From the NCBI RefSeq assembly GCF_003054965.1, contig NZ_MIES01000033.1, forward strand, positions 930,001-994,000: a DNA stretch of 64,000 bases, in the 5' to 3' direction. Below are positions 42,568 through 55,060 of the stretch, piece by piece (position 1 is the stretch's first letter; each line of letters starts with the position of its first letter). A model generated the notes under the pieces. The model searched no databases. It had not been told where the DNA came from and worked only from the letters and a program-made list of their open reading frames with translations. The stretch is from Saccharospirillum sp. MSK14-1 (GTDB lineage: Bacteria > Pseudomonadota > Gammaproteobacteria > Pseudomonadales > Natronospirillaceae). The translations under genes and the position numbers were made by a program.

Positions 42568-42915
42568 ATGCTGTTAACCCGTCTGGGACCGGAAGATCCG
42601 CACCAGGATGATGACCACGGCGTTGCACTTGAAACCAGCAAGCCGGAGCTCAAGCAACCGCCGCTGTATCGAGTTGTCTTGCTGAATGACGACTACACCC
42701 CCATGGAGTTCGTCATACACATCCTGGAGTCGTTCTTCTATATGTCCCGGGAAAAAGCAACTCAGGTTATGTTAACGGTGCATACACAAGGAAAAGGCGT
42801 GTGCGGTGTCTATACTAAGGACATTGCCGAGACCAAGGCGGCCATGGTCAACCAGTACTCCAGGGATAATGAGCACCCCCTGGTGTGTGAGGTCGAAGAA
42901 GTCGATGACGAATGA
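42568..42915 (+). CDS. clpS: ClpA adaptor ClpS
   Basis: 115 aa from ATG 42568, the normal ClpS length. ATG 42511 would add 19 residues; neither start has a strong ribosome binding site. The folded core begins [19 protein letters not shown], whose NDD and later [11 protein letters not shown] residues line the N-degron pocket. ClpS delivers proteins with N-terminal Leu, Phe, Trp or Tyr to ClpAP. The disordered N-terminus is Asp/His rich. It lies 21 bases upstream of clpA, and the bpt and aat genes 3-4 kb away create its substrates. Confidence 0.93.
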   Translation: MLLTRLGPEDPHQDDDHGVALETSKPELKQPPLYRVVLLNDDYTPMEFVIHILESFFYMSREKATQVMLTVHTQGKGVCGVYTKDIAETKAAMVNQYSRDNEHPLVCEVEEVDDE

Positions 42916-42936
42916 TCTGCGAGAGGGTCTGCTGAT

Positions 42937-45207
42937 ATGTTAAGTAAAGATCTCGAGCTAACGCTGAACAATGCGTTTAAAGAAGCCCGGTCCAAGCGCC
43001 ACGAATTTATGACGGTCGAGCATTTGCTGTTGGCGTTGCTCGATAATAATGCCGCCGCTGAGGTGCTCAATGCCTGCGCCGCTGATATTTCACAGTTGCG
43101 GCGCGACCTGACCGAATTTATTGATTCCACCACGCCTTTGATTCCTAAAGAGGACGACGAGCGCGAGACCCAGCCGACGCTTGGTTTTCAGCGTGTGCTT
43201 CAACGTGCCGTCTTTCATGTGCAGTCGTCGGGTAAAAAAGAAGTCACCGGTGCCAACGTCTTGGTGGCCATTTTCTCCGAACAGGAGAGCCAGGCAGTTT
43301 TCTTCCTGAAGCAACAAAGCATCTCTCGTATCGATGTGGTGAATTTCATTGCTCACGGCATCTCTAAGGTGCAAAGCGAAAATGCACAACCCAATGAAGA
43401 CTTCAGTGACCAGCAGGAAGAGGGCGGTGCTGATGGCGTTCAGGGCAGCGCTTTGGAAAGCTTTGCGGCCAACCTAAACGACCAGGCTCGTCGTGGACGT
43501 ATTGATCCGCTCGTGGGGCGTGAGCACGAAGTTGAACGGGTCATCCAGATTCTGTCGCGTCGCCGTAAGAATAACCCGCTGCTGGTTGGTGAGACCGGCG
43601 TGGGTAAAACCGCGATTGCCGAAGGCCTCGCCAAGCGCATCGTCGACGGTGATGTTCCCGACATCGTTCAAAATGCCCAGGTTTTCTCACTCGATTTGGG
43701 GGCGCTGTTAGCCGGTACGAAATATCGCGGTGACTTTGAAAAACGCCTGAAAGCCTTGCTGGCAGAGCTAAAAAAGAAAGAAAAAGCCATCCTCTTTATC
43801 GATGAGATTCACACCATCATCGGTGCCGGTGCCGCTTCAGGCGGCGTTATGGATGCGTCCAATCTGCTGAAGCCAATGCTCAGCTCTGGTGAACTGCGTT
43901 GCATGGGCTCGACCACCTTCCAGGAATTCCGTGGCATTTTCGAGAAGGACAGCGCCTTAACCCGCCGCTTCCAGAAAATTGATGTCACCGAGCCGTCGGT
44001 GGACGAAACCTATCGCATTCTGAAGGGCCTGAAGTCGCGCTTTGAGGAGCATCATCATCTCAAATACACCGATAAAGCCTTGAAAGCAGCGGCTGAATTA
44101 TCGGCTCGTTACATCACCGATCGTCATCTGCCAGACAAGGCCATTGACGTTATTGATGAAGCCGGTGCCGCACAGCGACTACTGCCAACCAGTCGTCGCA
44201 AGAAGTCGATTGGTGTACCTGATGTTGAGAAAGTGATTGCGTCCATTGCGCGCATTCCCGAGAAAAGCGTCAGCCGTAACGACAAAGAAGTGCTGGAAAG
44301 CCTTGAGCGCAACCTGAAGATGACCGTCTTCGGACAAGAAAACGCGATCGAGCAATTGGCATCCGCGATCAAACTGGCTCGTGCGGGCCTCAAACCGACA
44401 GACAAGCCGATTGGTTCTTTCCTCTTCGCCGGTCCGACCGGTGTGGGTAAAACCGAAGTCAGCAAGCAGTTGTCCGAGTCACTGGGCATCCCGCTGCTGC
44501 GTTTTGATATGTCTGAGTACATGGAGCGTCACACCGCATCACGCCTTATTGGTGCGCCTCCGGGCTACGTCGGTTTTGATCAAGGTGGTTTGCTGACCGA
44601 TGGCGTGACTAAACATCCACATTCGGTATTGCTGCTCGACGAAATCGAGAAAGCACACCCGGATGTCTTCAACCTGTTGTTGCAGGTAATGGATCACGGC
44701 ACGCTGACGGACAACAACGGCCGCAAAGCGGATTTCCGCAACGTCATTCTGATTATGACCAGTAATGCCGGCGCGGAGATGCTCAATAAACGGACGGTTG
44801 GCTTTACCACTCAAGACAACAGCACCGATGGTATGGAAGTGTTGCGGCGCAGCTTTACGCCGGAATTCCGTAACCGTCTGGATGGCATTGTTCAGTTTGG
44901 TGCCTTGCCGATGGAAGTTGTCGTCAACATCGTCGATAAGTTCCTGACCGAACTGCAGGCCCAGTTGGATGACAAAGGTGTCATGCTGGATGTTGATGAC
45001 CATGCGCGTGAGTGGCTGGCTGAGAAAGGCTACGACCGTAACATGGGCGCTCGTCCGATGAACCGTCTGATCCAAGATAAGGTGAAGCGTCCGTTGGCCG
45101 ATCTGATCCTGTTCGGACCACTCACCAAAGGCGGTACCGTCAAATTGCGGGTACGTGACGATGAGCTGGCTCTGGATGTGGAAGAGGAAGAAGTGGCTAC
45201 CGCGTGA
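42937..45207 (+). CDS. clpA: ClpA, AAA+ unfoldase of ClpAP
   Basis: 756 aa. The N-domain (1-145) begins [21 protein letters not shown]. The first AAA module has Walker A GETGVGKT and ILFIDEIHT; the second has [14 protein letters not shown] and [12 protein letters not shown]. It unfolds proteins for ClpP, which is not in this window. ClpS binds the N-domain. GAGAGG lies upstream of the ATG. Confidence 0.97.
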   Translation: MLSKDLELTLNNAFKEARSKRHEFMTVEHLLLALLDNNAAAEVLNACAADISQLRRDLTEFIDSTTPLIPKEDDERETQPTLGFQRVLQRAVFHVQSSGKKEVTGANVLVAIFSEQESQAVFFLKQQSISRIDVVNFIAHGISKVQSENAQPNEDFSDQQEEGGADGVQGSALESFAANLNDQARRGRIDPLVGREHEVERVIQILSRRRKNNPLLVGETGVGKTAIAEGLAKRIVDGDVPDIVQNAQVFSLDLGALLAGTKYRGDFEKRLKALLAELKKKEKAILFIDEIHTIIGAGAASGGVMDASNLLKPMLSSGELRCMGSTTFQEFRGIFEKDSALTRRFQKIDVTEPSVDETYRILKGLKSRFEEHHHLKYTDKALKAAAELSARYITDRHLPDKAIDVIDEAGAAQRLLPTSRRKKSIGVPDVEKVIASIARIPEKSVSRNDKEVLESLERNLKMTVFGQENAIEQLASAIKLARAGLKPTDKPIGSFLFAGPTGVGKTEVSKQLSESLGIPLLRFDMSEYMERHTASRLIGAPPGYVGFDQGGLLTDGVTKHPHSVLLLDEIEKAHPDVFNLLLQVMDHGTLTDNNGRKADFRNVILIMTSNAGAEMLNKRTVGFTTQDNSTDGMEVLRRSFTPEFRNRLDGIVQFGALPMEVVVNIVDKFLTELQAQLDDKGVMLDVDDHAREWLAEKGYDRNMGARPMNRLIQDKVKRPLADLILFGPLTKGGTVKLRVRDDELALDVEEEEVATA

Positions 45208-45250
45208 TCCACTCAATCGCTATGGGGCCACGTTAAACAGTGGCCATAAC

Positions 45251-45280
45251 AAAAAAGCACCCCCTGGGGTGCTTTTTTTA
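45251..45280. terminator. Bidirectional terminator between clpA and infA
   Basis: GCACCCC (45257-45263) and GGGGTGC (45266-45272) with a CT loop are flanked by an A-run and a T-run, so both convergent genes can end here. Confidence 0.88.
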
Positions 45281-45300
45281 TGCAGTGTTAAAGCGAGCGC

Positions 45301-45519
45301 TTAACGGGCGCGATAGACGATGCGACCTTTGGTCAGATCGTAGGGAGTCAACTCCACTTTGACCTTGTCGCCCGTCAGAATGCGGATGTAATTCTTGCGC
45401 ATTTTGCCGGAGATATGGGCCGTGATGACATGGCCGTTTTCCAGCTTAACGCGAAACATGGTGTTGGGAAGGGTATCGAGAATCTCGCCTTCCATTTCAA
45501 TGACGTCTTCTTTTGCCAT
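45301..45519 (-). CDS. infA: Translation initiation factor IF-1
   Basis: 72 aa, the exact usual length. It is a single S1/OB domain, [22 protein letters not shown] ... [28 protein letters not shown]. It binds the ribosomal A site during initiation. It lies downstream of bpt in the aat-bpt-infA order conserved in pseudomonads; the 134-base gap may contain its own promoter. Confidence 0.98.
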   Translation of the reverse strand: MAKEDVIEMEGEILDTLPNTMFRVKLENGHVITAHISGKMRKNYIRILTGDKVKVELTPYDLTKGRIVYRAR

Positions 45520-45653
45520 AGATTTTTTTGCAGTCCTCTGAGGGTTGCAACAGGGCGGGATGGCGCGCAGCCCCGTTTTAGAAAGTTCAAACCGGCGGGC
45601 ATTCTGCCTGAAAATGCGCCAATGATCAAAAAAATCGGGCCGAAATCAGTCAG

Positions 45654-46436
45654 TTAAGAGGGGTGAGTAAGTGGCAGCGTTTCAATCAGTTGGTCGTTCA
45701 GTGTGCGCCATTGGCGATTGATCAGAATATCTAACGGTCTGAAGTCGGCCTTATATTGCATTTGTGCAGACCCTGGAACCCAGTATCCCAGATAGAGAAA
45801 CGGTAAGTTCAGTTCCCGACACAACTGGATTTGGCTGAGGATGGCGAATGTACCGAGGCTGCGCTTATCGTCTTCACACTCAAAGAAGGTGTAGGTGGCC
45901 GATAAACCGGTTGCCAGTAAATCGGTGAAGGCGACGGCCAACAAGCGATCGCCCTGACGAACTTCCAAGATAAACCCAAGATCGGGGCGGCTGACCAGAA
46001 AATCCCGATAGCTGTCGCGCGTGGGCGGATACATGTCCCCTTCGGAATGGCGCTCGCTGAGATAACGCTCATAGAGCTGGTAGTGCTCTTCACTGAAACG
46101 GCAGGGTAAACGTCTTAGCGTCAGATCGTTATTGCGTTTGAGGATGCGCCGAAACCGGCGTTTCCAGTCAAACGCATCAACCCGCACTCTGGATGGCAAA
46201 CAAGCACCGCAGTTTTCACAGTCGGGGCGATAGAGGTGTTGGCCGGAGCGACGAAAGCCCAGGTGCATCAGCTGTTCGTACAAAGGGGTGCTGAACGTCA
46301 GCTCCGGGTCCAGAAAGAGCGTTCGGGACTGCTGATCCGGCAGATAGCTGCATTGGTGTTCACCGGTTCGAAACAGCTTGATGGTTTGCTGCTCGTCAGC
46401 GGGTGAGTTGCCCTGATCGTTATCCGCATTATTCAT
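45654..46436 (-). CDS. bpt: Aspartate/glutamate leucyltransferase
   Basis: 260 aa Bpt/ATE1-like aminoacyl-tRNA-protein transferase that puts leucine on N-terminal Asp or Glu. CSYLPDQQSRTLFLDP, YRPDCENCGACLPSRV and FLYLGYWVPGSAQMQYKADF are family motifs; the Cys cluster is intact. It overlaps aat by 4 bases (ATGA), so the two N-degron enzymes are co-translated. ClpS/ClpA then act on the product. Confidence 0.95.
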   Translation of the reverse strand: MNNADNDQGNSPADEQQTIKLFRTGEHQCSYLPDQQSRTLFLDPELTFSTPLYEQLMHLGFRRSGQHLYRPDCENCGACLPSRVRVDAFDWKRRFRRILKRNNDLTLRRLPCRFSEEHYQLYERYLSERHSEGDMYPPTRDSYRDFLVSRPDLGFILEVRQGDRLLAVAFTDLLATGLSATYTFFECEDDKRSLGTFAILSQIQLCRELNLPFLYLGYWVPGSAQMQYKADFRPLDILINRQWRTLNDQLIETLPLTHPS

Positions 46437-47179
46437 GGCGTATCCTGGCGATTGGTCGAGTGGGCCAGTCGCTGAATCAGTAAATCATTCAATCGAGCCG
46501 AGCTGAGCGTGGTGATCGGCGTCAACTGTTGCGGCAGCGTCGCTTCAAAAAGCGGCCGATCAATTTCCACTGCACCTAAGCTGGCCAGATGATCATTGTA
46601 GACTTGGCAGTCAATGAGGCGCAGTTCAGATTCTTTAGCCCAGTCACTCAACGCCAAAAAGGCGTATTTGGACGCATTGGGTTGACGAGAAAACATGCTT
46701 TCCCCAAAGAAGACCTTTTCAATACCCAGACCGTAGAGGCCGCCAATCAGTTCCTCGTCTTGATAGACTTCGATGCTGTGCGCCCAGCCCAGGCGATGCA
46801 ATTCACAGTAAGCGTCGACAATGTCGTCGGTAATCCAGGTGCCCGCTTGTTCTGGTCGTGGCGCCCGGCAGGCTTGAATAACCCCGGCAAAGTTACGGTT
46901 GACGGCCAATTGGATTGGGGCTCGGCGGAAAGCTTTGCGCAGACTGCGTGACGGTTGCATGGTACCGGGCAGCAGAACCATGCGAGGTGAAGGTGACCAC
47001 CACAGAATCGGTTCACCCTCGTTGAACCACGGAAAAATACCTCGCTGATAGGCCGTTAACAGCCAATCGGGGCGAAGTGAGCCTCCAGCTGCCAGAATGC
47101 CGCTAGGCGAACTGAGGGCTGTTTCGGTCGGCGGAAAGTCAGGTGGCTGTTCAGCGTTCAGCCAGGCGATCTGTGGCAT
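46433..47179 (-). CDS. aat: Leucyl/phenylalanyl-tRNA-protein transferase
   Basis: 248 aa from ATG 47179 (MPQIAWLNAEQPPDFPP), the normal length; the frame extends upstream without support. YQRGIFPWFNEGEPILWWSPSPR and EVYQDEELIGGLYGLGIEKVFFGESMFSR are family signatures. It adds Leu or Phe to N-terminal Lys or Arg. It diverges from ftsK. Confidence 0.95.
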   Translation of the reverse strand: MPQIAWLNAEQPPDFPPTETALSSPSGILAAGGSLRPDWLLTAYQRGIFPWFNEGEPILWWSPSPRMVLLPGTMQPSRSLRKAFRRAPIQLAVNRNFAGVIQACRAPRPEQAGTWITDDIVDAYCELHRLGWAHSIEVYQDEELIGGLYGLGIEKVFFGESMFSRQPNASKYAFLALSDWAKESELRLIDCQVYNDHLASLGAVEIDRPLFEATLPQQLTPITTLSSARLNDLLIQRLAHSTNRQDTP

Positions 47180-47322
47180 AAAAATGCTTGATGTATCAAT
47201 AAGTTGCCCCGGTGTCTGTGGTATCTTAGGGGCAGTGGGTGGTGCTTGCCAATGCGTGGTGGCACTGTCCTTGGTTAGAATGCGACCGGCCATGCTCGGT
47301 CAAGGTAAGCAAAGGAACATCG

Positions 47323-49644
47323 GTGACGCAGAAATCCGCACGCGCGCGGGACGACGACCGCGTACTCGACCTCAAGCAGCGTCTTTTACTTGAGGGCAGT
47401 CTATTATTGTCACTCGCTATCGGTGTCTACCTGCTGATAGCGCTGATGAGTTACCACCCGTCCGATCCTGGTTGGGCGTTTTCCGGTGCCGGTGAAGGCA
47501 TTCGTAACCTTGCCGGGCGTGCCGGCGCCTGGATCTCCTCCCTCTTGTTCAGTCTGGTGGGTGGCTTAGCCTATGGCTTGCCGGTCATCTTCTTTTATCG
47601 AGCCTGGGCAACGTTCCGTGATCGTCGTGCGGGACTGCACTGGAACCCAGTACTCATTTTAGTGCGCAGCCTCGGCTGGGTACTGTTTGTGGCGACCAGC
47701 TGTACGTTGGCAACGGTCCACATTGCTTCCGCATCGAACGCCAGTGCCGGTGGGTGGCTTGGTCGCCATTTGTCGGAATTAATTTTCCCCAGCCTGGGCT
47801 TAACAGGAGCCACGTTGCTGCTGGTTGTGCTCTGGTTTATTTCGTTGACTGTGGCAATGAATGTTTCCTGGCTGGCTGTCATGGAAGCGTTGGGGCGCCG
47901 TCTGCTGGGGCTGTTCGATCGGTTACGTGATCGCCGTCATGCCCGTAAGCGCCGTCACGAAGAAGACGCACAGCGCCAACAGGTGATTGAGTCGCGTAAG
48001 GCCAATCTTGAAGTACAGATGCAAAAACAGGCCAAGCGCAAACCGCCTCAGATCAAACCACTGCAACCGCGTGTGGCCAAAGCCAGTGAACGCGTTGAGA
48101 AAGAGCGCCAACAGCCTTTGTTTGAGGGCAGCAATGCCAATACAGCGCTGCCCGAGCTGAGTCTGTTGCAGTCCAGTGAACACGACAGCGTGGGCGGCTT
48201 CAGCGAAGAAGCGCTGGAGGCCATGTCGCGGTTACTGGAAATCAAGCTCAAAGATTTTGGGGTGGAAGCGGAAGTGACCGAAGTGGCTCCAGGGCCAGTC
48301 ATCACCCGGTTTGAAATTCAGCCGGCTGCTGGCGTAAAAGTCTCCAAGATCGCCAATCTCGCTAAAGATCTGGCCCGTTCTATGGCGCTGGTCAGTGTGC
48401 GAGTGGTCGAGATCATTCCGGGTAAGACGACGGTTGGCATCGAAATTCCCAATGAGAAACGCGATATTGTCAGGCTCAGCGATGTGCTGCGCTCACCGGT
48501 GTATGACAAGGCCAAATCGCCTCTGACGCTTGCTCTGGGTGATGATATCTCCGGTACGCCGGTCTGTGCTGACCTGGGTAAGATGCCGCACTTACTGGTT
48601 GCTGGTACGACGGGCTCGGGTAAATCGGTCGGCGTTAATGCCATGCTGTGCAGCATTCTGTTCAAAGCGACTCCCGAAGAAGTACGCCTGATACTGGTGG
48701 ATCCGAAAATGCTGGAGCTGTCGGTTTACGAAGGCATCCCGCATTTGCTGACGCCAGTTATAACCGATATGAAAGATGCGGCTAATGGTCTGCGTTGGTG
48801 TGTGGCGGAAATGGAGCGTCGTTACAAATTAATGGCGTCCGTTGGTGTACGCAATATTGCTGGCTTTAACAAGAAGGTGACGGATGCCAAGAAGGCGGGT
48901 GATCCGATTCGCGATCCGCTATACGACCCGTTACAGCAGCTGGATCCGCATGCCCCAGCACCCGAACTGGAGCCGATGCCGTTTATCGTTGTCGTTGTCG
49001 ATGAATTTGCTGACATGATGATGATCGTCGGTAAAAAAGTCGAAGAGCTGATTGCGCGTCTTGCGCAAAAAGCCCGAGCGGCCGGTATTCATTTAATTCT
49101 GGCGACTCAGCGTCCATCCGTGGATGTCATTACCGGCTTGATCAAAGCCAATATTCCAACCCGGATTGCCTTCCAGGTATCGTCCAAGATCGACTCCCGA
49201 ACCATTCTCGACCAAGGCGGAGCAGAGCAGTTGCTGGGGCATGGTGACATGCTTTATCTGCCGCCAGGAACCGGATTGCCGGTGCGTGTTCATGGCGCTT
49301 TTGTTGATGATGATGAAGTGCATCGCGTGGTCAGTGAATGGAAAAAACGCGGCGCTCCGGATTACGTCGAAGAAATTCTGACCGGTGGCGATGCGGATCT
49401 GCCTGGCGTACCAAGCCTGGAAGAGGGCGGTGAAGACCCGGAAGCTGACGTCTTGTTCGATGAGGCCGTTGCCTTTGTTACGCAGAGCCGCAAAGCATCG
49501 ATTTCCTCAGTGCAACGCAAGTTGCGCATCGGCTACAACCGGGCTGCGCGATTAGTCGATGCAATGGAAGCGGCCGGCATCGTCAGCTCGGCTGGCCATA
49601 ACGGCACTCGGGAAGTTCTCGCACCGCCACCGCCAGCGAGTTAA
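47323..49644 (+). CDS. ftsK: DNA translocase FtsK
   Basis: 773 aa from GTG 47323, with AAAGGAA 5 bases upstream. Four transmembrane helices fill residues about 20-190, followed by a short charged linker of only ~100 residues, far shorter than in E. coli. The motor has Walker [13 protein letters not shown] and Walker [13 protein letters not shown]. The C-terminal gamma winged helix ([26 protein letters not shown]) reads KOPS sites. It pumps DNA at the septum for XerCD resolution. Confidence 0.96.
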   Translation: MTQKSARARDDDRVLDLKQRLLLEGSLLLSLAIGVYLLIALMSYHPSDPGWAFSGAGEGIRNLAGRAGAWISSLLFSLVGGLAYGLPVIFFYRAWATFRDRRAGLHWNPVLILVRSLGWVLFVATSCTLATVHIASASNASAGGWLGRHLSELIFPSLGLTGATLLLVVLWFISLTVAMNVSWLAVMEALGRRLLGLFDRLRDRRHARKRRHEEDAQRQQVIESRKANLEVQMQKQAKRKPPQIKPLQPRVAKASERVEKERQQPLFEGSNANTALPELSLLQSSEHDSVGGFSEEALEAMSRLLEIKLKDFGVEAEVTEVAPGPVITRFEIQPAAGVKVSKIANLAKDLARSMALVSVRVVEIIPGKTTVGIEIPNEKRDIVRLSDVLRSPVYDKAKSPLTLALGDDISGTPVCADLGKMPHLLVAGTTGSGKSVGVNAMLCSILFKATPEEVRLILVDPKMLELSVYEGIPHLLTPVITDMKDAANGLRWCVAEMERRYKLMASVGVRNIAGFNKKVTDAKKAGDPIRDPLYDPLQQLDPHAPAPELEPMPFIVVVVDEFADMMMIVGKKVEELIARLAQKARAAGIHLILATQRPSVDVITGLIKANIPTRIAFQVSSKIDSRTILDQGGAEQLLGHGDMLYLPPGTGLPVRVHGAFVDDDEVHRVVSEWKKRGAPDYVEEILTGGDADLPGVPSLEEGGEDPEADVLFDEAVAFVTQSRKASISSVQRKLRIGYNRAARLVDAMEAAGIVSSAGHNGTREVLAPPPPAS

Positions 49645-49654
49645 AGGAGTCAGT

Positions 49655-50272
49655 ATGAAAGTTGTTTTAGCTTTATTGTTGGCCGCTGCGAGTACCCTTG
49701 CTTTGGCGGATGAGGCGGCCCGCGCTCGGTTGATTGAGCGCCTGGAAGCAACCTCGAATCTGAGCGCCCAGTTCGAGCAGGAAACCTATGCCGAAGGTGA
49801 GTTGCGTGGCGATCGATCTCGCGGCTTGATGCAAATAGCCCGGCCTTTACGCTTTGTATGGCAAGTCAGTGAGCCCTATGAGCAGAGCGTTATCTCTGAT
49901 GGCGAAACACTGTGGGTCTATGACCCAGATTTGGCGCAGGCAACCTACCAGCCGGTGGCAGACCAGATTCGTCAATCTCCGGCAATGATACTGACGCAGC
50001 CTCGTTCAACATTGTCATCGTCTTATGAAGTTGCCGAAGCCTCCAATGAGGAATTGACCAGCTATCAGTTGTATCCGACCGATGAGAATGCGGTATTCAG
50101 CGAGCTGACACTGGTCTTTATCGATGGCGTCATCAGTCAACTGCGGTTGACCGATAATCTGGGTCAGGATACGCGTATTCGCTTTTCCGACGTTCGTACG
50201 GGTGTGAACTTCCCTGACCAAACGTTTGAGTTTGAGCCACCGGCTGGCACGGACGTTTTCGAGCAGATGTGA
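49655..50272 (+). CDS. lolA: Outer-membrane lipoprotein carrier LolA
   Basis: 205 aa periplasmic chaperone with signal peptide MKVVLALLLAAASTLALA. The fold begins RLIERLEATSNLSAQFEQ, with SRGLMQIARPLRFVWQ strands. It ferries lipoproteins from LolCDE to LolB. It starts 10 bases after ftsK behind AAAGGAG and ends in a TGATG junction with rarA. Confidence 0.95.
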   Translation: MKVVLALLLAAASTLALADEAARARLIERLEATSNLSAQFEQETYAEGELRGDRSRGLMQIARPLRFVWQVSEPYEQSVISDGETLWVYDPDLAQATYQPVADQIRQSPAMILTQPRSTLSSSYEVAEASNEELTSYQLYPTDENAVFSELTLVFIDGVISQLRLTDNLGQDTRIRFSDVRTGVNFPDQTFEFEPPAGTDVFEQM

Positions 50273-51591
50273 TGGACCTTTTTACCGCCGACGCTAACGA
50301 CGCCTTCAAACCGCTGGCCGAACGCTTGCGGCCCACTTCGCTGGATGATTACGTCGGACAGAAACATGTCTTGGGACCGGATCAGCCGCTGCGCCAGGCC
50401 ATTGAACGCGACCAAATCCACTCGATGATCTTTTGGGGACCGCCAGGCGTAGGTAAGACCACACTGGCGCGTCTGCTGGCACACAGTACCGCCAGTCGTT
50501 TTGAACCCCTATCCGCTGTTCAAGCGGGCGTCAAAGACATCAAAGCGGCGGCAGAGCGAGCGCAGCAGGCTGCGGTGGAAGGCAAACGCACCCTGTTGTT
50601 TGTCGACGAAGTGCATCGCTTTAATAAAGCCCAGCAAGATGCCTTCTTACCCTATGTCGAGGACGGCACCTTTGTGTTCGTAGGCGCGACCACGGAAAAC
50701 CCGAGTTTCGAATTGAACGCGGCCTTGTTATCCCGGGCGCGCGTTTATCCGCTGAAATCGCTTGAAGACGACGACATGGCGGCATTGCTAAAGCAGGCCC
50801 AAGTTGCGGACACTAAAGTGGGGCAGTTGGCCATTGCCGAAGACGCTCAGCTCCCTCTGTTTCGTCTGGCCGATGGTGATGCCCGCCGTCTCTACAACCT
50901 GGTGGAATTGGCCGCCGATCTCTATGCCGACGACCCCGCTGGTCTAACGGCCGAACGACTGGGTCAGATGACTCAGGGGCAGACGCGCCGCTTTGATAAA
51001 GGTGGCGATGCCTTCTACGACCAGATTTCGGCGCTGCACAAAAGCGTACGTGGCTCGTCACCTGATGGCGCCTTGTACTGGTTATGCCGCATGCTTGATG
51101 GTGGTTGCGATCCGTTTTATATCGCTCGGCGCCTGGTGCGAATGGCCAGTGAAGACATCGGTAATGCCGATCCGCGCGCGTTAACCATTGCCATGGATGC
51201 GTGGCAGGTTCAAGAACGGCTGGGTACGCCCGAAGGGGAACTGGCACTGGCCCATGCCTGCGTGTATTTGGCTTGTGCACCAAAGAGCAATGCGGTTTAT
51301 TTGGCCTTCAATCGCATGATGGAAGTGGTTCGATCTGACCCTAGCCGGGAAGTGCCTGTGCATCTGCGTAACGCGCCTACGGGTTTAATGAAAGACTTGG
51401 GTTATGGCGCGGCTTATCGCTATGCGCATGATGAACCTCACGCCTATGCGGCCGGTGAACGCTATTTGCCCGAGGAACTGGGCGATGAGCGTTTTTACCA
51501 ACCGGTTGATCGTGGCTTAGAGAAAAAAATCGCTGAGAAACTGGTTTTCCTGCGTCAGTTGGATGCCGACGCACAAAATAAAGAGGACTAA
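50272..51591 (+). CDS. rarA: Replication-associated recombination protein RarA
   Basis: 439 aa AAA+ ATPase (MgsA/WRNIP1 family) acting at stalled forks. Walker A is FWGPPGVGKTTLARLL, Walker B is LLFVDEVHRFNKAQQD, followed by GATTENPSFELNAALLSR. The C-terminal domain has MEDGGCDPFYIARRL-type and SEDIGNADPRAL motifs. ATG 50272 shares a base with the lolA stop (TGATG). GTG 50269 is an alternative. Confidence 0.95.
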   Translation: MDLFTADANDAFKPLAERLRPTSLDDYVGQKHVLGPDQPLRQAIERDQIHSMIFWGPPGVGKTTLARLLAHSTASRFEPLSAVQAGVKDIKAAAERAQQAAVEGKRTLLFVDEVHRFNKAQQDAFLPYVEDGTFVFVGATTENPSFELNAALLSRARVYPLKSLEDDDMAALLKQAQVADTKVGQLAIAEDAQLPLFRLADGDARRLYNLVELAADLYADDPAGLTAERLGQMTQGQTRRFDKGGDAFYDQISALHKSVRGSSPDGALYWLCRMLDGGCDPFYIARRLVRMASEDIGNADPRALTIAMDAWQVQERLGTPEGELALAHACVYLACAPKSNAVYLAFNRMMEVVRSDPSREVPVHLRNAPTGLMKDLGYGAAYRYAHDEPHAYAAGERYLPEELGDERFYQPVDRGLEKKIAEKLVFLRQLDADAQNKED

Positions 51592-51594
51592 CCC

Positions 51595-51984
51595 ATGTTG
51601 GGATGGGCTCATTGGCTAGCGGTTGCCGTTGGGGGTGGACTGGGCGCCATGGGACGTTTTGCCGTCGTGCAATTGGTGAATCGTCACAACGGCGGTCACT
51701 TTCCTTGGGGCACCTTGGCGGCCAACGTTACCGGCAGTTTTATCATTGGCATCGCCTTTGTTTTTTTTGCCCTTAAGCACACCGATCCCAGTGGTGTAGG
51801 GCGCTCTTTGGTGGTGGTTGGGATGCTGGGTGCCTTCACCACCTTTTCCAGTTTTGCCATCGAAAGTCTGGTGCTGATCGAACAACAGCATTATGTCTCT
51901 GCGACGCTCTATGTGTTGGGCTCGGTACTGGCTTGTCTTGCAGCCGCAACTCTGGGCTTAGGGGTTGCCAAGCTGTTATTCTAG
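51595..51984 (+). CDS. crcB: Fluoride channel CrcB/Fluc
   Basis: 129 aa with four transmembrane helices. GGGLGAMGRF, GTLAANVTGSFIIG (the Asn that contacts fluoride) and GMLGAFTTFSSF (the Phe box) are all present. Dual-topology dimers export fluoride. It starts 3 bases after rarA. I see no fluoride riboswitch in front of it, so it appears to be expressed with the operon. Confidence 0.94.
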   Translation: MLGWAHWLAVAVGGGLGAMGRFAVVQLVNRHNGGHFPWGTLAANVTGSFIIGIAFVFFALKHTDPSGVGRSLVVVGMLGAFTTFSSFAIESLVLIEQQHYVSATLYVLGSVLACLAAATLGLGVAKLLF

Positions 51985-53337
<1,353 letters not shown>

Positions 53338-53339
53338 TA

Positions 53340-53367
53340 AAAAGCCCTGGAAGTATCCGGGGCTTTT
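53340..53367 (+). terminator. Terminator-like hairpin between serS and cysG
   Basis: AAAAGCCCTGG (53340-53350) and CCGGGGCTTTT (53357-53367) pair with one G-T. The T-tract is short and cysG begins 22 bases later, so it may only attenuate. Confidence 0.65.
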
Positions 53368-53389
53368 CGATTTAGCGAAGAGGTTGTCC

Positions 53390-54781
53390 GTGCACTATTT
53401 CCCTCTGTTTCATCAACTACAAGGCAAGGCCGTCCTGGTCGTTGGCGGTGGTGATATTGCCTTACGTAAAATCAGCCTGCTGCGGCGGGCGGGTTGTGAA
53501 CTCAAGGTGGTTGCCCCGGACATTCTGGACGCCATTCGCGCCTGGCCAGAGTGCCGATGTATTGAACGACCCTTTCAGCCAGCGGACCTGGATGGCGTGG
53601 CGTTAGCCGTCGCAGCCACCGATGATGACGTTTTAAATCGTGCGGTCAGCGAACAAGCCCGGGCGCGGCGGGTTTTGATTAATGTCGTCGATTCGCCCGA
53701 ACTCTGTGACGTGATATTTCCTTCCATTGTTGATCGGGATCCTTTGCTGATTGCGATCACTTCCAGTGGTCAGGCGCCGGTATTGGCCCGTTCGATTCGA
53801 GCCAAGTTGGAAAGCACAATACCCGCCAGCTACGGACAACTCGCAAAGCTGGCGTCGAGATTTCGAAGCGCCGTTAAAGCGCGCTTTAAGCGTCTCGACG
53901 ATCGTCGTTATTTCTGGGAAAAAATCCTCAACGGTACCGTTGCAGAGCACGTTTATGCCGGTCGACTGGACCAAGCTGAACACGAACTGCAACGCCAACT
54001 GGACGAGCCGGATCAAGCACAACTCGGTGAAGTTTATCTGGTCGGTGCCGGGCCGGGTGACCCCGATTTACTGACGTTCAAAGCGTTACGGTTAATGCAG
54101 CAAGCCGATGTGGTGTTGCACGACCGCCTAGTGCCGGAGGCAATTTTAGACCTCGTTCGTCGTGACGCAGACCGCTTATACGTTGGCAAGCGGCGTTCTG
54201 AACACGCCGTACCGCAACAGGACATCAATCAGCTGCTGGTCGATTTGGCAAAACAGGGCAAACGAGTATTACGCCTTAAAGGGGGCGATCCCTTTATTTT
54301 TGGCCGAGGCGGTGAAGAGATTGACCTGCTGGCAACGCATGGCATTCCTTTTCAGGTGGTTCCCGGCATTACCGCAGCATCTGGCTGCGCCAGTTATACC
54401 GGCATTCCGTTAACTCATCGTGACTACGCTCAATCGGTGCGCTTTGTCACCGGACATCTCAAAGATGGCAGTTTAGAGTTGCCCTGGACAGAACTGGCGT
54501 CCACTCAGCAGACTGTGGTGTTTTACATGGGTCTACTGGGCTTACCCACCATCTGCAATAAATTGATTCAACACGGTCGTTCACCGGATACGCCGGTGGC
54601 GCTGGTGCAGAAAGGGACAACACCAGAGCAACGATTGTGGATTGGCACTCTGGCAACCATGCCCACCATGATTGAACAGGACCCACCCCTAGCACCGACC
54701 TTAACCATTGTCGGTGAAGTTGTGTCGTTGCATGAACGTTTGAACTGGGCCGGGACGGTGCAGGAAACTAAGGTCGATTAA
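53390..54781 (+). CDS. cysG: Siroheme synthase, trifunctional
   Basis: 463 aa from GTG 53390, chosen because GAAGAGG (53377-53383) lies 6 bases upstream. The N-terminal CysGB half ([17 protein letters not shown], then [15 protein letters not shown]) is the NAD-dependent precorrin-2 dehydrogenase/ferrochelatase. The C-terminal CysGA half ([58 protein letters not shown]) is the SAM uroporphyrinogen methyltransferase. It supplies siroheme for sulfite and nitrite reductases. Confidence 0.96.
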   Translation: MHYFPLFHQLQGKAVLVVGGGDIALRKISLLRRAGCELKVVAPDILDAIRAWPECRCIERPFQPADLDGVALAVAATDDDVLNRAVSEQARARRVLINVVDSPELCDVIFPSIVDRDPLLIAITSSGQAPVLARSIRAKLESTIPASYGQLAKLASRFRSAVKARFKRLDDRRYFWEKILNGTVAEHVYAGRLDQAEHELQRQLDEPDQAQLGEVYLVGAGPGDPDLLTFKALRLMQQADVVLHDRLVPEAILDLVRRDADRLYVGKRRSEHAVPQQDINQLLVDLAKQGKRVLRLKGGDPFIFGRGGEEIDLLATHGIPFQVVPGITAASGCASYTGIPLTHRDYAQSVRFVTGHLKDGSLELPWTELASTQQTVVFYMGLLGLPTICNKLIQHGRSPDTPVALVQKGTTPEQRLWIGTLATMPTMIEQDPPLAPTLTIVGEVVSLHERLNWAGTVQETKVD

Positions 54782-54844
54782 TTGGCCAGGAAGCGTGAGA
54801 AAAGAAGGGCAGAGCCAGCTTGTGATGCTGGCCCCAATAAAAAC

Positions 54845-55060
54845 TTAAGACGATAGAAAAACCGCTGCGGCGACCGACGCCAGCCCACTGATCAGCGGCA
54901 TCAATCCCATACTGGCCGTCTCCACCGGAACCACACCCAGCAACGCCGCGCCTAAGACGGCCGATGCGACCAGCAGCAGTAAAATTCCGACAAAAAACAC
55001 ACTGGCCATCAACAGATGCTGTTGCTTGGCAGTTAAGGCAATAGCGCCAGGTTCGGTCAT
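54845..55060 (-). CDS. Small two-helix membrane protein
   Basis: 71 aa from ATG 55060, with GAGAGGA 8 bases upstream. Two hydrophobic helices are seen (LLMASVFFVGILLLLVASAVLGAALLG and a C-terminal GLMPLISGLASVAAAVFLSS). It may correspond to the small membrane protein often found beside cysG in pseudomonads; that is from memory. The function is unknown. Upstream the frame stays open but is GC-rich and without motifs. Confidence 0.55.
   Translation of the reverse strand: MTEPGAIALTAKQQHLLMASVFFVGILLLLVASAVLGAALLGVVPVETASMGLMPLISGLASVAAAVFLSS

Noticed and set aside
47239-47322. Longer FtsK N-terminus
   Set aside because: GTG 47323 has AAAGGAA at proper spacing; the upstream codons overlap the divergent aat promoter region and look non-coding.
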